Assembly (NCBI GenBank): GCA_013695335.1
Contig: JACDAR010000264.1
Coordinates: forward strand, 1-22,732
Origin: Rubrobacter sp.
GTDB lineage: Bacteria; Actinomycetota; Rubrobacteria; Rubrobacterales; Rubrobacteraceae
Direction of reading: 5' to 3'
Length of the DNA stretch: 22,732 nucleotides
The notes beneath the pieces are model-generated. The model ran no database searches. It saw only the letters and a program-made list of their open reading frames with translations, and was not told where the DNA came from. Shown here piece after piece: positions 14,020 to 22,517 of the stretch. A program made the position numbers and the translations under genes. How positions within the stretch are numbered: position 1 is the stretch's first letter; each line of letters begins with the position of its first letter.

Positions 14020-14637
14020 TCAAGGGGACACGCTCTGCGCCATCAACACCACGTCGCCGTCGTACGGGTAGCTCGGGTGCGGTACTACAGGCAGGCGGGC
14101 GACGGCCCTGTATCCGTGGCGCTCGTACAGCCTGACGGCACCCTCGTTCTGGTCGAAGACTTCGAGGCTGAGTTCTTCGCAACCGGCTTCGGAGGCCAGC
14201 GTGTGGGCGGCTTCGAGGAGCCTGGTTCCGAGGCCCAAGCCACGGTATTCGGGGTACGCTGCCAGGGCGTTTATGTAGAAGCTACCAGGCACCTTTAGCT
14301 CCAGCTCGACCAGCGGGCGTAGGAGATCCGGCAGTTCGTCCAGGTCCACGTCATCCTGCTCCGGCAGCCGGTACGCGAGCATCATCGCCGCCACCCTGCC
14401 GTCCACCTCGGCGACCACCGCGTTGCGATACGAGAAGTTGGCATCCTCGCGTGAGACGCGCTCCACGCCGACCTCTATCGGGGACTGCCCCGCCTTCGCG
14501 CTCCGGGACCACAGGTAGCCCGGGATGCCGTGTCCGGCGAGGTCAATCAACTCAGCCACAGCCCGGCCATCCGCCTTCGTCGCCTGACGTAGCGGCTGCT
14601 GCAACCCGCCGGTTCCCCGTTCGTCAGTCTCTCGCAT
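14020..14637 (-). CDS. GNAT-family N-acetyltransferase
   Basis: The 205-residue protein has the GNAT core: PLRQATKADGRAVAELI at the start, VAEVDGRVAAMML (strands 2-3), INALAAYPEYRGLGLGTRLLEAA (motif A, with the R-G-L-G-L-G acetyl-CoA pyrophosphate loop) and EVFDQNEGAVRLYERHGYRAV (motif B). It transfers acetyl from acetyl-CoA to an unknown amine. The second ATG at 14637 is preferred, with GAAGGAG eight bases upstream; the first ATG at 14664 has only a weak site. It is not in an obvious operon. High GC resumes here. Confidence 0.9.
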   Translation of the reverse strand: MRETDERGTGGLQQPLRQATKADGRAVAELIDLAGHGIPGYLWSRSAKAGQSPIEVGVERVSREDANFSYRNAVVAEVDGRVAAMMLAYRLPEQDDVDLDELPDLLRPLVELELKVPGSFYINALAAYPEYRGLGLGTRLLEAAHTLASEAGCEELSLEVFDQNEGAVRLYERHGYRAVARLPVVPHPSYPYDGDVVLMAQSVSP

Positions 14638-14807
14638 CGTGTCGGCTCCTTCTTCGACCGGCATGAATTATCCATCCGCCCGCGCCGTTCCGAAAGTGCC
14701 AGGCTGATGGAGGATTATCTACGGGCGCAGCAAACTATCCGCGACCGTAGCCGTTCGCGCCTGTTTTCGGGAGCGTGACACTCGATCGTTGGCGTAACCG
14801 ACGATGG

Positions 14808-15164
14808 TCAGTCGACGTACTCGTCTGTGTCTGCGCCATCGAGGTGGCGTATACGGGCGGAGGCCAGTGTCTCCGGGTCCATGAGGCGCGCGTTGACGGC
14901 CATCCGGTTGCGTGCGAGATCCACGGGGCTCCAATGCGTGACACAGCCGCAGTTCTGGCAGTGCTGGAATTCGGTGGTCCTGCCGTTCCACACGTAGACT
15001 TTGGTCGGTGGATCGGAGGTCAACACGCGCACCTGATCCAGAGCGTAGTAAGCCCACAAAACGCCGTAACGCCGACACAGCGAGCAATTACACTCGATAA
15101 CCTCCGTCGGCGGAGCCTCGATCTCCAGATTGACGGAACCGCAATGACACGAAGCCCTTATCAT
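14808..15164 (-). CDS. GFA/CENP-V-like zinc-binding protein
   Basis: The protein of about 118 residues has CHCGSV (near residue 7), CNCSLCRRYG (about 27-36) and CQNCGCVTHW (about 70-79). These are the cysteine groups of the GFA (glutathione-dependent formaldehyde-activating enzyme) and CENP-V fold, which binds zinc. The family contains thiol-adduct enzymes of unknown substrate, and formaldehyde detoxification is not established for this branch. Start ATG 15164, or GTG one codon upstream. It is flanked by 170 and 430 bases without convincing genes. Confidence 0.88.
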   Translation of the reverse strand: MIRASCHCGSVNLEIEAPPTEVIECNCSLCRRYGVLWAYYALDQVRVLTSDPPTKVYVWNGRTTEFQHCQNCGCVTHWSPVDLARNRMAVNARLMDPETLASARIRHLDGADTDEYVD

Positions 15165-15167
15165 CAC

Positions 15168-15596
15168 CCGCCCATAGCCCCTTTCTTGGACGGTACGGAA
15201 CCGCCGCTCCCGGCTTCTCCTGTCTGATCGCCCTCAGCTTCTCGTCGAACGCCGTTTCGTAGTCTATTAAGGACGCCAACCCTGCGAGTAAACTACGATG
15301 GATTCAAGCCCGTCTGACGGGAGTATACGCATACTGCGGCAGTTTCCAGGACCGAATCTCGGGATTTCACAAAGAAGGTTTCCGGCCCAAACCAGACTAG
15401 CGATAGCGCAACGCATCTCTGCAGCCGGACCTGGCAGAAACGGAGAAATGGTCACTGGTCATGGCAGGGTAGCCGACTTCGCCGGAGGGTCTTTGAAGAT
15501 CATCGTCGGGAATTCCACGACAGCCGCGCCTGGGCGCGTCGCGAGAGCCAGAACGCGTGCCCGGCCCTCTTGCAACTGCTTCTATGGAACGGCGAG
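15168..15596. other. Gene-poor stretch between GFA-like and SDR genes
   Basis: Short frames exist on both strands but none has a family match. The best is a minus-strand frame from 15279 with MASLIDYETAFDEKLRAI, which looks briefly coding, then runs into the GFA-like gene in another frame. It may be a relic of a gene end. No clear terminator or repeat was found. Confidence 0.4.
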
Positions 15597-16487
15597 CTAG
15601 GCAGCCGGATGCAGGAGATCTTCGAGGCCGATGCGGCTGAGGAACTCGGCGCGGATGCGGTCGGCCACCGCGGACACCACCTCGGACCCATCATCTGCCG
15701 GGTCGATGTGGCTGCGAAACGGCCGCGTCCCGGCGGGCAGGGAGACGATGCGTAAGATCTCGTCCGAGACCTGGACGACGCTGGCGTCTTCCGGCGCAAG
15801 TTCGGCGAGCCTCTGGCCGACCGACTCCAGGAGACCGCCGTACAGCGCCTCGTACTCGGCCGCAGTCTTCTCGTCGGCTGGCTGGCCGGCGCTGGCGAAG
15901 TGTTCCGTTCCGCTGGTAAACGAACCCGGAACGACGATGCTCGTCTCGATGCCGAACCGGGCCAGCTCGGCGGCATAGCTGACTGCGAGGGCATCCATGG
16001 CCGCCTTGGCCGCGAAGTACGGGGCGAGATATGGCGGAGTACCACCCCTCGTGCTCGTACTTCCGACCCAGAGCACCAGGCCGTGGCCCTGTTCTCGCAG
16101 GTGGGGCAGCGCGGCGCGGTTCAGGCGCTGGGTGCCGAGCACGTTAGTGTCGTAGACGCGCGCCATCTCCTCTGGTGTGAACGCCTCCGTCGGCCCGTTG
16201 ACCATGTGGCCTGCGTTGTGGACGATCACGTCGAGACGGCCTTCATTTCCGATGATCTTTGCGACGGCGGCGTCGACGGAATCCTGGGACAACACGTCGA
16301 GTTCGACCGTACGCAGGTCCACGCCGTGCTCCGCAGCGTACTCTCGGGCCTCGGCGTCTCGGCCCGCGTTACGGTCGGCTCTCTCGCGGATGCCCGCCTA
16401 GACGATGTTGCCACCATCCGCCAGGGACCCGGCCGTAACCGCCCCGAACCCGCAGCCAGCCCCGCTGATAAAGACGACTTTACTCAT
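15597..16487 (-). pseudogene. Short-chain dehydrogenase interrupted by an amber codon
   Basis: From ATG 16487 (ribosome site GGAG upstream) the frame reads MSKVVFISGAGCGFGAVTAGSLADGGNIV, then TAG at codon 30 (16400-16398), then AGIRERADRN and a complete SDR: LDVIVHNAG, a catalytic Ser in VGSTSTRG, YFAAK (Tyr/Lys) and a normal C-terminus, 296 sense codons in all. The reading frame is otherwise intact. The residue expected before AGIR is a Tyr, so TAC or TAT to TAG is a one-base nonsense change. A restart at GTG 16322 would lack the NAD(P) fold and be inactive. Either a recent pseudogene, a sequencing error or readthrough. Confidence 0.85.
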
Positions 16488-16631
16488 GACGTTCTCCTTC
16501 TCCTGATTAGCGAGTTTCGTCCCGAAGGCGGCTTCGCAGATAGCTCCGGAGCGGCGCTGCGGGCCGGTAGTGGGACATCGGATCTGCCGCCATCGGACAT
16601 AGGTCCGGCCTGTCCGAACCGCTGTGCGGGC

Positions 16632-17408
16632 CTACAGGCGCTGTCCGCCAGACGCCTCGATGCGCTGCGCGTTGACCCAGCCCATCTCGGGCGAGAGGAG
16701 AGACGCCACCACCCCGCCGATGTCTTCGGGCAGCCCGGCGCGTCCCAGTGCTGTGTTTGAGGCGACCATCTCGTTCATATTCGCGTTGTCGCGAACCACG
16801 CCGCCCCCGAAGTCGGTCTCGATGGCCCCAGGCGCGATGGTGTTGACGGCGATGCCGCGAGATCCAAGCTCCAGCGCCATGTACCTCGTCATCACTTCCA
16901 CCGCGCCCTTGGCCGATGCGTACGCCGCGAACCCGGGTTGGGCGAAGCGCGCCAGGCCGGTGGACACGTTCACGATGCGCCCGCCGTCGGCGATCATCGG
17001 CAACAGCTTCTGGGTCAGGAAGAACGCCCCCTTGATATGGATGTTCATAAGCCGGTCGAACTGTTCCTCGGTGGTGTCTGTGATGCTGGCGTAGACGCCG
17101 ATGCCCGCGTTGTTGACCAGGAACTGGAACCGTTCGGTGCCCCAATCCCTCAAAACGTCCCGTACCTGCTCGGCGAACGCGTCGAACGTTCCGGCGTCGC
17201 CCACATCCAGTTGCAGGGCGGCGGCGCGGCGGCCCATTCCTTCCAGCTCGTCCGTCAGCTCGTCAGCAGCGTCACTGTTGCTCTGGTACGTGAAGATCAC
17301 GTCGGTACCCCGCCCCGCGATGTTCTGCACCATGTTCCTGCCGAGTCCCCGGCTGCCGCCGGTAACAATGGCCACCCGGTTCTCCTCCACTCCGTTCTCC
17401 TCACTCAT
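16632..17408 (-). CDS. Short-chain dehydrogenase/reductase (3-ketoacyl reductase-like)
   Basis: The 258-residue protein has VAIVTGGSRGLGRNM (about residues 11-25), FLVNNAG (about 92-98), VNVSTGLARF with the catalytic Ser, YASAK with Tyr and Lys, then NTIAPGAIETDF. The C-terminus WVNAQRIEASGGQRL is typical of SDRs found beside TetR regulators. Substrate unknown. The ATG at 17408 has AGAGGAG six bases upstream; the longer frame from 17468 starts inside the promoter region. It is transcribed divergently from the importer operon across a dyad-rich region, hinting at shared control. Confidence 0.93.
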   Translation of the reverse strand: MSEENGVEENRVAIVTGGSRGLGRNMVQNIAGRGTDVIFTYQSNSDAADELTDELEGMGRRAAALQLDVGDAGTFDAFAEQVRDVLRDWGTERFQFLVNNAGIGVYASITDTTEEQFDRLMNIHIKGAFFLTQKLLPMIADGGRIVNVSTGLARFAQPGFAAYASAKGAVEVMTRYMALELGSRGIAVNTIAPGAIETDFGGGVVRDNANMNEMVASNTALGRAGLPEDIGGVVASLLSPEMGWVNAQRIEASGGQRL

Positions 17409-17445
17409 CTTCAACTCCTCTCTACCGGCCCCCGTGGCCGATTTT

Positions 17446-17512
17446 GCTAACACCGCTAACATTATCATCGATTCACTGATAATGCAATCTCTGATAACAG
17501 AACTGTGTTATC
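17446..17512. promoter_or_regulatory. Divergent promoter region with multiple GATAA dyads
   Basis: Between the SDR and the importer operon lie CATTATCA (17460-17467) with TGATAATG (17477-17484), 8-base arms, and GATAACA (17493-17499) with TGTTATC (17506-17512), 7-base arms and 6-base spacer. GCTAAC is also repeated at 17446 and 17455. TetR-type repressors bind such dyads. The same TGTTATCG core lies upstream of the TetR gene at 21646. The remainder, 17513-17660, holds the importer leader. Confidence 0.65.
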
Positions 17513-17660
17513 GATTACATGAATACACCCATCGACATCAGAATTGCATCATCGCATTTCGTGGATGAAACGAGGGTGAGCAAGAGGTTGCGGCGAGTGG
17601 GCGGATCCCGTGGGCCGCGCTGAGGATAGATCCGGGTGATGGAAGCGGAAGGGGAGCACT

Positions 17661-18764
17661 ATGGAGCATAGCAGAGGCACTTTCAGCAACCGATTGATTA
17701 ATCGTCGAGATTTCTTGAGGTTGGGCGGTGCCGGGGCCGCTGGAGCTTTCTTGTTGGGCTCCACCGGTTGCGGCATCCTGGGGGGACAGCAGCAGGGGCA
17801 GCAACGGCCGCTGGTCTTCTCGACCTCCGGCGGCGCGGGTACGGAGGCGACGAGAGAGGGTTGGCTCAAGCCATTCACCAAGCAGACTGGCATCGAGGCG
17901 GTGACGCAGGCGCCCACGGATTACGCGCAGCTCAGGTCCATGGTCGAGGCGGGCCAGGTCACGTGGAACGTCTTGTTCATAACCCAGATCCTGGTAGGAG
18001 ACGAAGAGCAGGCTCGCTCTTATTTCGAGCCCGTCGATTACTCGATCGTGAAGGCGGAAGGGATTCCGGAGAACCTTCGAAGGAGATTCGGCGTGGGCGC
18101 GCTACAGTACTCTCTGGTACTCGGCTACAACAATGAACAACTGCAAGAGGAGCCCCAATCCTGGGCAGACTTCTTCGATGTAGAGAGGTTTCCTGGAAAG
18201 CGCGCCTTTCCGGGCTCGTACGTCGAATACTACTTCCCGCTCGAGATAGCGTTGATGGGCGACGGGGTTGCCCCGGACGAGCTTTATCCGCTCGATATCG
18301 ACCGGGCCCTCGCCAAGCTCGACACGATCAGGGATGACCTCGTGTTCTTCGAAGGCGCTTCCGAGGGGGAGCAGCTCTTGCGCGATGGTGAAGTCGTTAT
18401 GGCGGACATCTACCACAGCAGGACCGGGCTGTTGGAGCAGGAAGGTCTCCCGATAAGGACCCAATGGAACCAGAACGTCGCCGTCGTCGATTATCTGGGG
18501 GTCGCCAAGGGAGCTTCCAGACCCGACGACTCGTTCAGGCTGATCGACTTTGCCGTCTCCGCCGAGAATAACTACAGGTACACGGAGTACAACCCCGACG
18601 CGCCAGTCAACAAGGATTCGGCCGACAGAATCCCCGAAGACTTGGCGAAGTACCTTCCGGTATACGGGGACCGCCTCGAGCAAGCCGTGAACCCCGACCT
18701 GAATTGGTGGGCCACCAACCTGGAGGAGGCTTCGAAGAGGTACGAGCAGTGGCTGCTGGGCTAA
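17661..18764 (+). CDS. ABC transporter substrate-binding lipoprotein (PotD-like, Tat signal)
   Basis: The 367-residue protein has a Tat-type start NRRDFLRLGGAGAAGAF (twin Arg 15-16) and a lipobox-like GSTGC with Cys 37, so it should be an exported lipoprotein. The rest is a periplasmic-type binding fold of the spermidine/putrescine (PotD) class: VFSTSGGAGTEATREGWLKPF, then QSWADFFDVERFPGKRAF, and a C-terminus DLNWWATNLEEASKRYEQWLLG. PotD relatives bind polyamines but also other cations and organic amines, so the substrate is open. ATG 17661 has GAAGGGGAG upstream. It is the first gene of the importer operon. Confidence 0.92.
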   Translation: MEHSRGTFSNRLINRRDFLRLGGAGAAGAFLLGSTGCGILGGQQQGQQRPLVFSTSGGAGTEATREGWLKPFTKQTGIEAVTQAPTDYAQLRSMVEAGQVTWNVLFITQILVGDEEQARSYFEPVDYSIVKAEGIPENLRRRFGVGALQYSLVLGYNNEQLQEEPQSWADFFDVERFPGKRAFPGSYVEYYFPLEIALMGDGVAPDELYPLDIDRALAKLDTIRDDLVFFEGASEGEQLLRDGEVVMADIYHSRTGLLEQEGLPIRTQWNQNVAVVDYLGVAKGASRPDDSFRLIDFAVSAENNYRYTEYNPDAPVNKDSADRIPEDLAKYLPVYGDRLEQAVNPDLNWWATNLEEASKRYEQWLLG

Positions 18765-19615
18765 GAAAAGCCTCCCCCAGGCGCGGCAACAGATGGGCCT
18801 GGTTCGTCCTCCCGGCCCTCTTATTCCTGGCCGTGTTCTTTGTCTATCCTCTGTACGAGATGCTCAACAGGAGCTTCACGGAACCCGACGTGGGGCTGCA
18901 GAACAACGTAGCGTTCTTCGGGACGGACGTGTACGTGAGGGTGCTGATCAACACCCTGCGTATCTCGTTCTTGATTACGGCGATCTGCATGTTGTTTGCT
19001 TATCCTTACGCTTACATCATGGCTCACGCGAGCCGCAGGACCGCGGGCGTACTGCTCATAGCAGTGTTGGTACCGTTCTGGTCGTCGATCCTGGTCAGGA
19101 CTTACGCCTGGGCCGTCATCCTGCAGGATACCGGCCTGATCAACTCGCTCTTGCTCGGTCTTGGCCTGGTAGACGAACCCTTGTCGCTGGTCCGCAACCT
19201 CTTGGGCACGGTGATCGGCATGGTACACATACTGATGCCTTTCATGGTTCTACCTATCTACGCCGTCATGAAGGGAATCGACACCAACCTCGTCAAGGCC
19301 GCCGCCAACCTGGGCTCGTCGCCCCTCGACGCTTTTCGGCGCGTGTACCTGCCGCTCAGCTTGCCCGGTGTGTTCGCGGGTTCGCTCCTGGTATTCGTGC
19401 TTTCGCTAGGTTCCTACGTGACCCCGGCGGTGCTGGGCAACCCCGACCAGGCCATGTTGGGCCAGGTGATAGTGACGCAGGTCCAATCTCTGCTCAACTG
19501 GGGCATGGGCGCCGCCATGGCGCTGATACTTTTGCTGGTCACCCTCTTGATCCTCGCGATCGCCGGTCGCATCGTTAATATCGGGGACGCTTTCGGGGGG
19601 AGGACCACGGATTGA
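18749..19615 (+). CDS. ABC importer permease (PotB-like)
   Basis: The 288-residue protein has six membrane spans and the conserved inner-membrane loop MKGIDTNLVKAAANLGSSPLDAFRRVYLPLSLPG (EAA motif, about residues 170-205), the contact site for the ATPase. GTG 18749 overlaps the binding-protein stop by 16 bases and follows GAAGAGG; the longer frame upstream is less likely. It pairs with the next permease to form the channel. Confidence 0.92.
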   Translation: MAAGLRKASPRRGNRWAWFVLPALLFLAVFFVYPLYEMLNRSFTEPDVGLQNNVAFFGTDVYVRVLINTLRISFLITAICMLFAYPYAYIMAHASRRTAGVLLIAVLVPFWSSILVRTYAWAVILQDTGLINSLLLGLGLVDEPLSLVRNLLGTVIGMVHILMPFMVLPIYAVMKGIDTNLVKAAANLGSSPLDAFRRVYLPLSLPGVFAGSLLVFVLSLGSYVTPAVLGNPDQAMLGQVIVTQVQSLLNWGMGAAMALILLLVTLLILAIAGRIVNIGDAFGGRTTD

Positions 19616-20391
19616 GTATTTACAGGTTGGCGCTGTCCGCGTTCGGGGTGTTGATGGTCGTCTTCCTCGTGGCGCCCACGCTGGTGCTCGTGCCGGTGTC
19701 CTTCTCCTCCGGCAGGGCGTTGCAATTCCCGCCGCCGGGCTTCTCGCTCAGGTGGTACGAGACGATAGTGACGTCGCCCACCTGGAGTTTCTCCACCGTG
19801 GTGAGCTTTCAGATCGCCGTGCTCACGGCCATACTGGCGTCGATTCTGGGTACCCTGGCCGCGTTCGGGCTCGTCAGAGGCCGATTCCCGGGACAGAGCG
19901 TGGCGAACGCGGTGCTGCTCTCGCCCATGATCGTGCCGGTCGTGATCATCGCGATCGGCATGTTCGCCGTGTTCGCGAGTTGGCGCCTCGCGGGCTCCCC
20001 CCTCGCCTTGATCATAGCGCATACCGTCCTGGCGCTGCCCTACGTTGTGGTCAACGTGGGAGCAAGCCTCCGCACGGTGGACCGAACGCTCGAGGCGGCA
20101 TCCATGAACCTCGGCGCCGGTCCGCTGACGACCTTCCGCTACGTAACGCTGCCCCTGATCCTACCCGGGGTATTGGCCGGAGCGCTGTTTGCGTTTATCG
20201 TTTCGTGGGATGAGGTGGTGGTCTCCATATTCTTGAGCTCACCATTCCTGCAGACGCTACCCGTGGTGATGTGGAACCAGATAAGCGAGGCGGTCGATCC
20301 CACGGTGGCCGCCGTGGCGACGTTGCTAACGTTCGCGACCACCATACTTTTCGCGCTTGCCACCTTCGTCCAGCGCCGAAGCGAGCGTTAG
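19612..20391 (+). CDS. ABC importer permease (PotC-like)
   Basis: The 259-residue protein has six membrane spans and the EAA loop VDRTLEAASMNLGAGPLTTFRYVTLPLILPG (about residues 160-190), and FAFIVSWDEVVVSIFLSSP as in PotC/YdcV relatives. TTG 19612 overlaps the previous TGA by four bases (TTGA), so translation is coupled. It is the second channel subunit. Confidence 0.93.
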   Translation: MSIYRLALSAFGVLMVVFLVAPTLVLVPVSFSSGRALQFPPPGFSLRWYETIVTSPTWSFSTVVSFQIAVLTAILASILGTLAAFGLVRGRFPGQSVANAVLLSPMIVPVVIIAIGMFAVFASWRLAGSPLALIIAHTVLALPYVVVNVGASLRTVDRTLEAASMNLGAGPLTTFRYVTLPLILPGVLAGALFAFIVSWDEVVVSIFLSSPFLQTLPVVMWNQISEAVDPTVAAVATLLTFATTILFALATFVQRRSER

Positions 20392-20400
20392 ACCGCCAGA

Positions 20401-21561
20401 ATGTCGGAAGGAGACCAATTGACCGCCGGACCCCGGCCTCGAACCATCGCAAACAAAACCGACGATCCACCCGCCGACCCCGCGTCGTTGACCCTGCAGA
20501 AGGTATCCAAACACTACGGCGCCCTTCGAGCCGTCGATGAGGTGGACCTCGAGGTTCGGGAAGGCGAGTTCGTCACCTTTCTCGGACCCAGCGGCTCGGG
20601 CAAGACCACCACCCTGCAGATCGTGGCCGGCTTCACGAAGCCGACGTCGGGTAAGGTGCTCATCGACGGCAAGCCGGTCACCGCTCCCCCCCACAAGCGC
20701 GACATCGGCATGGTGTTCCAGAATTACGCGCTCTTCCCGCACATGACCGCCGCCGACAATATCGGCTACCCGCTCAAAATTCGTAAAGCTAGCAAGAAAG
20801 AGCGACGAGGAAGCATAGCCGAGGCCCTCGATATGGTGGGCTTGGCAGAACATGGAGATAGATATCCCAGTCAGTTGTCCGGAGGGCAGCAACAGCGAGT
20901 CGCTCTGGCCCGAGCACTAGTGTTTCGTCCGAGGATCGTGTTGCTTGACGAGCCGCTGGGCGCTTTGGACAAGAAGCTGCGCGAACACTTGCAGCTCGAG
21001 ATAAAGCGCATCCAACACGAGCTCGGAATCACCATGGTCTATGTCACGCATGAGCAGGAAGAAGCACTCGTTATGTCTGATCGCATCGTTGTTTTCAACG
21101 AAGGTAGGGTCCAGCAGGTAGGCACGACAGAGCAGATCTACGAGCGACCGGCGTCCTTGTTCGTCGCCGACTTCATTGGAGAATCCAACATATTTCAAGG
21201 CAGCCTCGAGGACCATGGCGGAACGCGGTATCTGGTCAGTAGGGCGTTTCGTTTCAAGATCCCGACGAACGTTTCCTCTCCAGCTGACGACGGGCCGTTA
21301 GCATTGGTGGTCAGACCAGAGAGGTTACGCATATTGAGGCCCGATGCCCATACGCAGGTCGAGGAGAATACGGTAGAAGCCGTCGTCGAAGACGTGATCT
21401 ATCTCGGGAATGAGCGCAGGTACACGCTTGTGGCCGCCTCCGGTCACAACCTGATCGGCCGTCACCAGGTCGGGGTATCATCCGGCGACTCGCCCCTCGT
21501 AGGGACGAAAGTACTCGCGGTCTGGCATGTGGAGGATAGCATCGTGGTGCCCATCGGGTGA
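20401..21561 (+). CDS. ABC importer ATP-binding protein (PotA-like)
   Basis: The 386-residue ATPase has Walker A GPSGSGKTT (62-70), FQNYALFPHMT Q-loop, LSGGQQQR (159-166), Walker B VLLDEPLGALD (180-190) and THEQEEAL with the switch His. The C-terminal part (from about 250) holds the TOBE_2 regulatory domain with VVRPERLRI. It begins 10 bases after the PotC-like gene and completes a D-B-C-A importer. The N-terminal 30 residues are a non-conserved extension. Polyamine or related amine import is the likely role. Confidence 0.94.
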   Translation: MSEGDQLTAGPRPRTIANKTDDPPADPASLTLQKVSKHYGALRAVDEVDLEVREGEFVTFLGPSGSGKTTTLQIVAGFTKPTSGKVLIDGKPVTAPPHKRDIGMVFQNYALFPHMTAADNIGYPLKIRKASKKERRGSIAEALDMVGLAEHGDRYPSQLSGGQQQRVALARALVFRPRIVLLDEPLGALDKKLREHLQLEIKRIQHELGITMVYVTHEQEEALVMSDRIVVFNEGRVQQVGTTEQIYERPASLFVADFIGESNIFQGSLEDHGGTRYLVSRAFRFKIPTNVSSPADDGPLALVVRPERLRILRPDAHTQVEENTVEAVVEDVIYLGNERRYTLVAASGHNLIGRHQVGVSSGDSPLVGTKVLAVWHVEDSIVVPIG

Positions 21562-21631
21562 ACATCGTGATCACTGTGAGCGTTGGTTCCCTGAAGGTGC
21601 GTCACGCCCGTATCTACGGCGGTGTAACCAC

Positions 21632-21653
21632 CGATATCTGAATTATGTTATCG
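21632..21653. promoter_or_regulatory. Candidate operator upstream of the TetR gene
   Basis: CGATA (21632-21636) and TATCG (21649-21653) form an inverted repeat ending eight bases before the TetR ATG. The core TGTTATCG (21646-21653) is identical to 17506-17513 in the importer/SDR promoter region. The site overlaps the likely -10, which suits autorepression. Confidence 0.5.
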
Positions 21654-21661
21654 TATCTCTC

Positions 21662-22402
21662 ATGAGTGAGACGACGGTTACCCAGATGGGCGAAGCAGCG
21701 GCGAGCAAGAGAGCGGGTACCAGGGAGAGGATCGTGCGGGCCGCCGCCCAACTGTTGGTCGAGGGAGGTAGAGGGGCGGTGACCACGCGGGCCGTCGCCG
21801 AGGCAGCCGGGGTGCAGGCGCCCACGATCTACCGCAAGTTCGGAGACATGTGGGGGCTGCTAGACGAGGTGGCCAGCTACGGGTTCTCGACATATCTGCT
21901 AGACAAGGCGATGCGGGAGCGGGAGGAAGACCCGGTCGAGGACCTGCGCCGGGGTTGGGATCTCCACGTCGAGTTCGGACTCGCCAATCCTGCCTTGTAC
22001 ACGCTGATGTACGGGTACCCCACGTCGGAGACTCAGTCCACTGCCGCCAGCGAGGCCGCCGGGTTGTTGCGCGACCTGGTGCAACGCATCGCCGAGGCCG
22101 GTCGTCTACGCGTCGGGGTGGAGCGTGCCGCACAGATGATCCAAGCTGCTGGATGCGGCGTCACCTTGACCCTGATCGGCACCCCGCCCGAAGACCTCGA
22201 CCCCGCTCTTTCGGGGATGACCCGCGAAGCGGTACTCGCCTCCGTGACCACGGACGAGCCCGGCAGGCCGACGGGGCAGGATGGCCGGGACCGGGTCGCC
22301 AACCGGGCCGTCGCGCTCAAAGCGGTCCTGTCCGAAGCGGAGACAGAGCTGACTCCCGGAGAGCAAACCCTGCTCTCGGAGTGGCTCGACAGACTTTCGT
22401 AG
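21662..22402 (+). CDS. TetR/AcrR-family transcriptional regulator
   Basis: The 246-residue protein has a TetR HTH: TRERIVRAAAQLLVEGGRGAVTTRAVAEAAGVQAPTIYRKFGDMWGLL (about residues 20-66), followed by a helical ligand domain with HVEFGLANPALYTLMYGYPT, as in WHG-type TetR C-terminal domains. The longer upstream frame (from 21527) reads through the preceding intergenic space and is not used. No ribosome site precedes ATG 21662, so translation may be leaderless. It directly follows the importer operon and probably represses it or senses its substrate. Confidence 0.9.
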   Translation: MSETTVTQMGEAAASKRAGTRERIVRAAAQLLVEGGRGAVTTRAVAEAAGVQAPTIYRKFGDMWGLLDEVASYGFSTYLLDKAMREREEDPVEDLRRGWDLHVEFGLANPALYTLMYGYPTSETQSTAASEAAGLLRDLVQRIAEAGRLRVGVERAAQMIQAAGCGVTLTLIGTPPEDLDPALSGMTREAVLASVTTDEPGRPTGQDGRDRVANRAVALKAVLSEAETELTPGEQTLLSEWLDRLS

Positions 22403-22517
22403 CAGCCTGAACCATAAGGTCGTAGTCACTTTCCACCTTCTTCGATTCAATCCCCCGGCGTTCTACGGTTCACGGGATTTCCCGTTGCGGGCGCGATGTT
22501 CGGAAACCGATGCCCTT

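Noticed and set aside
15088..15279. Minus-strand ORF starting MASLIDYETAFDEKL
   Set aside because: The first 15 residues look coding, but the rest is the shadow of the GFA-like gene in another frame; too short to support.
17549..17917. Minus-strand ORF over the start of the binding-protein gene
   Set aside because: It is a shadow of the clearly supported PotD-like gene.
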